Shown here: piece by piece, positions 43,106-43,918 of the stretch
Layout of the letters: each line of letters starts with the position of its first letter
How positions within the stretch are numbered: the first letter of the stretch is position 1
Source: an uncultured Clostridium sp.
Lineage (GTDB): Bacteria; Bacillota; Clostridia; TANB77; CAG-508
Assembly (NCBI GenBank): GCA_947575745.1
Contig: CANPOS010000013.1
Coordinates: 1 to 43,918 of the forward strand
DNA length: 43,918 bases
Direction of reading: 5' to 3'
The notes under the pieces: generated by a model
Databases searched by the model: none
The model's input: the letters and a program-made list of their open reading frames with translations, nothing else
What the model was told of the DNA's origin: nothing
Program-made: the position numbers and the translations under genes

Positions 43106-43918
43106 TTAATCGTCATGTTGAGTAGTTTTATCATGGCTACAATATTGATGTGATGAACTTTTACCATGTTTACAATTTATTGGCTTATCTACTTTTCCAT
43201 CTCCTCCACAAGTTGAACATTGTCTTGAACCTACACGAGTCTGACATCTATCCCCGATGCTTGGTATCTTTGACACAACATTATCCTGGTGGTCAAAGAC
43301 AGTACCACAAGAACATGAATAGAAGCTTCTTTCATGTTCGTACATACCATGAATTGAGGACCCATCTCCATGCTTAGCTGTTGTTGACAAACGAAAGGTC
43401 TTTCTTCCACATATCGGACAAGCTATCTCTAGTCCACCGCCCTTCACGCCCAACAACGGTATAAGTTTTTGAACAATAAGAATATATGTAACCATTTATA
43501 CAACGAGCACAATTAGCACCATTTTTCTCAACAAACGGTCCATTACACGTCGTTCCTGTTCCTGCACAATACGTTCTTACTTGTGTTTGTACATCTCCTT
43601 GTGTTGTTGCCTTCCCATCTGTTACATCTACTCTCCAATAGTAATATGTATATTGACTTAAGTTTGTCTCTGTTTGTATTGCTATTTGTACATTTTGTTC
43701 TTGATTTGTTAATTCTTTTGATAAATTTAGATTATTTGAACTTGTTCCATATCTTAATGTATATGTTAATCTATCTCCATCTACATCTGTTGATTTTGCA
43801 TTTACTTTTATATAATTTGTTCCCTTTGAGTTAAATGAAACTACTGCTTTTGTTGGTGCTGTGTTTGCTACTACTGTTGTTTGTGTCACTGTTCCTGATG
43901 TCTTTGTTCTTCCTGCAT
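43106..43918 (-). CDS. Surface protein C, partial, one CGG +1 shift
   Basis: About 269 residues are visible; the start is beyond the right edge. It is a paralogue of protein A: the fibronectin-III-like segment KAVVSFNSKGTNYIKVN to YYYWRVDVTDG, then a Cys-rich tail beginning GTTCNGPFVEKN. The in-frame CGG at 43437-43439 is followed in +1 by GGLEIACPICGRKTF, then CSTCGGDGKVDKP and HQYCSHDK at the end. Frame 0 instead gives RWTRDSLSDMWKK and stops. The tail has several C-x-x-C pairs, probably metal-binding. A terminator follows. Confidence 0.88.
43437..43439 (-). other. +1 recoding site 13 (GGG CGGT) in surface protein C
   Basis: Skipping C gives Gly-Gly-Gly-Leu-Glu-Ile-Ala-Cys and keeps the Cys-rich tail in frame. 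Confidence 0.92.

Noticed and set aside
4370..43439. CGG-linked frame breaks as sequencing or assembly errors
   Set aside because: Errors would place the extra C in any codon phase; all thirteen are in frame 0 directly before a glycine-type GGN. Several genes have no other defect, and paralogues A and B share a site. Raw reads should still be checked.
4370..43439. CGG reassigned to another amino acid (such as Trp or Gln, reported in other low-GC bacteria)
   Set aside because: A reassigned codon would keep the reading frame. Here the family sequence continues in the +1 frame at each site.

Overview
The window is AT-rich DNA from a Gram-positive, endospore-forming member of the Bacillota. It most resembles an uncultured gut-type Clostridia; I cannot name the genus. 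The reasons are sigG and a ymxH-like sporulation gene, secG, CarD, pilin-like surface proteins with the N-terminal sequence GITLIAL or GITLISL, AGGAGG-type ribosome binding sites and near-consensus SigA promoters. Both ends look like assembly breaks. The left end is an exact 55-bp repeat and the right end lies inside a repetitive surface-protein gene.

The main result is a recoding pattern. By hand I checked the CGG triplets in every coding region, in both orientations. I found no in-frame CGG that reads as an ordinary codon inside a gene whose frame stays intact. I found 13 in-frame CGG codons, and at each one the family sequence continues in the +1 frame, as if the C were skipped or CGGN were read as one glycine. 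The affected genes are a ymxH-like gene, a metallophosphoesterase, an Smr protein, a DUF4160 protein, three pilin-like surface proteins (one with four sites), an LD-carboxypeptidase (two sites) and a CoaE-PgeF fusion. Read conventionally, these genes look like broken fragments. Read with +1 at CGG, they give proteins of normal length and conserved sequence. CGG in other phases, such as TTC GGA or ATC GGA, is common and harmless. The likely explanation is that CGG is an unassigned codon used as an efficient +1 frameshift or quadruplet glycine signal. This is inference; tRNA and peptide data would decide it.

Layout. 0-6.9 kb is accessory: DUF4365, Nudix, GNAT, HD and ParB-like proteins, a degraded ymxH, a genuinely broken dinD, a guanylate-kinase-like ATPase and a phosphoesterase. 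7-11.3 kb holds sigG (with a ribosome-site hairpin and TTG start), a PLD-like nuclease, smr, secG and tyrS. 11.4-12.4 kb is the only early plus-strand block: a small ORF, tRNA-Met, and a two-gene unit ending in the recoded DUF4160 gene. 12.7-20 kb holds a 973-residue protein built of Gly-aromatic-Asp pentads, two small proteins, a transglutaminase-like protein and a membrane glycosyltransferase. 20.1-23.5 kb is the core rpoD-dnaG pair. 23.7-29.3 kb holds two large paralogous pilin-like surface proteins. 29.6-35.5 kb holds glmM, galE, carD, purH and dapB. 35.6-42.9 kb holds a HAD/nucleoside-hydrolase fusion, a GltD-like oxidoreductase, a type-4 uracil-DNA glycosylase, ldcA, an unknown protein and coaE-pgeF. 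A third surface-protein paralogue runs off the right end.

Several units share themes: envelope and peptidoglycan (GlmM, GalE, LdcA, PgeF, DapB, pilin-like proteins), sporulation (SigG, YmxH) and nucleotide salvage or repair (PurH, nucleoside hydrolase, UDG, Nudix).
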